Source of the DNA: Galbibacter kalidii
GTDB taxonomy: Bacteria; Bacteroidota; Bacteroidia; Flavobacteriales; Flavobacteriaceae
Assembly (NCBI RefSeq): GCF_026241135.1
Contig: NZ_JAPFGA010000001.1
Location: forward strand, 1 to 64,000
Reading direction: 5' to 3'
Length of the DNA stretch: 64,000 bases
In this document: piece after piece, positions 63,449 to 64,000 of the stretch
Numbering within the stretch: position 1 is the stretch's first letter
Layout of the letters: the number at the start of each line of letters is the position of its first letter
Made by a program: the position numbers and the translations under genes
Notes under the pieces: generated by a model
What the model was told of the DNA's origin: nothing
What the model saw: the letters and a program-made list of their open reading frames with translations, nothing else
The model's database searches: none

Positions 63449-63701
63449 ATGTTGGAAGTGCTCTTTCAGGAAAATCCCAAAAAGAACGAGCCACAAGAAG
63501 ATTTCTTTGAATTTGAACAATGTGGTACTGATTACAGAAAATGAAGAACTGAACCACTACCGAAATCGTTATGAAGAAGTTCAGCAACAATTCCATTCCG
63601 TAAAATATGATTTGGAAAAAATCATTGACAAGAGCACTTATGTAAGAGGCAATTTTGGAGGCGGTTATTTAAAACTGGATTTTGAGCAAAGATGGATTTA
63701 A
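63449..63701 (+). pseudogene. Possible frameshifted small gene
   Basis: An ATG frame reads MLEVLFQENPKKNEPQEDF, then stops at 63542-63544. A second frame, open to 63701, continues with NEELNHYRNRYEEVQQQF and GNFGGGYLKLDFE. Joined by one frameshift around 63515-63540 they would give one acidic coiled-coil protein of about 80 residues. No family is recognised. The whole 63397-63859 gap has nothing else. Confidence 0.35.
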
Positions 63702-63859
63702 AATCCTTAAAAAGGAAGTCCCTAAACAGAACATGCAATATTCCCATGAAGATTTATATTGTGAATTCTGCAAGTATTCATAAAGACATTGAAATTATTT
63801 TTAATTAAGAAATAGCCTTAGTTAATATTATGCTTTTAAATAATCCATGAATCCCAATA

Positions 63860-64000
63860 TTAAGAACATTCTTTACATGTTCCCGTTAAAACACAATTCA
63901 CATTTTCAACCAAGTATTCATCTGGAATTGAAAAATTAACTTCAACCGGGAGGCATTCTATAGTTTCACATTTAATACACCTAAAATGAAAATGGTGTAA
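63860..64000 (-). CDS. Fur-family regulator, C-terminal fragment (cut by window end)
   Basis: The minus strand from 64000 to the stop at 63860-63862 encodes 46 residues in frame: HHFHFRCIKCETIECLPV, then EYLVENVNCVLTGTCKECS and stop. HHFHFRCIKC and the closing TCKEC carry the two Cys pairs of the structural zinc site of Fur-type regulators. The N-terminal DNA-binding half lies beyond the window. It would be a metal or peroxide-stress repressor; subtype unknown. It is too short to show as a full gene but is clearly coding. Confidence 0.8.
   Translation of the reverse strand, partial: LHHFHFRCIKCETIECLPVEVNFSIPDEYLVENVNCVLTGTCKECS

Overview
The window looks like a chromosomal piece from a flavobacterium (Bacteroidota, probably Flavobacteriaceae). 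The evidence is a flexirubin-type pigment gene cluster (DarA/DarB, tyrosine ammonia-lyase, acyl carrier proteins, several ketosynthases), a type IX secretion trio (type B sorting-domain protein, PorP/SprF, OmpA-like protein), TAnnTTTG-type promoter boxes and animal-type UDP-glucose dehydrogenase. Species cannot be given from sequence alone.

Layout. 1-700: the 3' end of a 23S rRNA, a 5S rRNA, terminators, and a stray second copy of the 5S 3' end. 720-2302: an MscS-type channel and a small lipoprotein, both on the minus strand. 2800-8861: an AT-rich operon with a small charged protein, a GHKL ATPase, a TSPPY DNA methyltransferase, a PD-(D/E)XK-type nuclease and a second, MORC-like GHKL ATPase. 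This is a predicted restriction/anti-phage island and the best candidate in the window for an under-described system. 8862-9637: gene-free, with a 21-bp tandem array. 9638-11047: UDP-glucose dehydrogenase, followed by dispersed repeats.

11325-44145: a flexirubin-type cluster of about 33 kb. A flavin-dependent halogenase and an unlisted 44-residue membrane peptide run on the minus strand. Divergent from them are tyrosine ammonia-lyase (which would give the 4-coumarate starter) and a long plus-strand series of tightly packed, often overlapping genes: ketoreductase, ketosynthases, two ACPs, ApeP-like and FabZ-like hotdog proteins, DarA/DarB (dialkylresorcinol), LpxL-like and PlsC-like acyltransferases, a BtrH-like and a C45-type acyltransferase, an ABC exporter, an RND exporter fused to an acyltransferase, LolA and a lipoprotein, a flavin desaturase-like enzyme, a JmjC-type oxygenase and a CoA-ligase-like enzyme. 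A VapBC-type toxin-antitoxin pair sits inside this series. The logic is to make a coumarate-primed aryl polyene and a dialkylresorcinol, join and tailor them, and move the product to the outer membrane.

44146-46806: terminator, decayed transposase, a duplicated upstream sequence and a membrane-anchored HTH regulator. 46807-61389: a 1755-residue repeat-rich surface protein, a small stress membrane protein, a phnB-like remnant, five small secreted proteins that share an N-terminal module, and the T9SS trio that probably exports and anchors a surface protein. 61390-64000: a mostly empty stretch, a class I terpene synthase, a broken small gene, and the C-terminus of a Fur-family regulator running off the window end on the minus strand.
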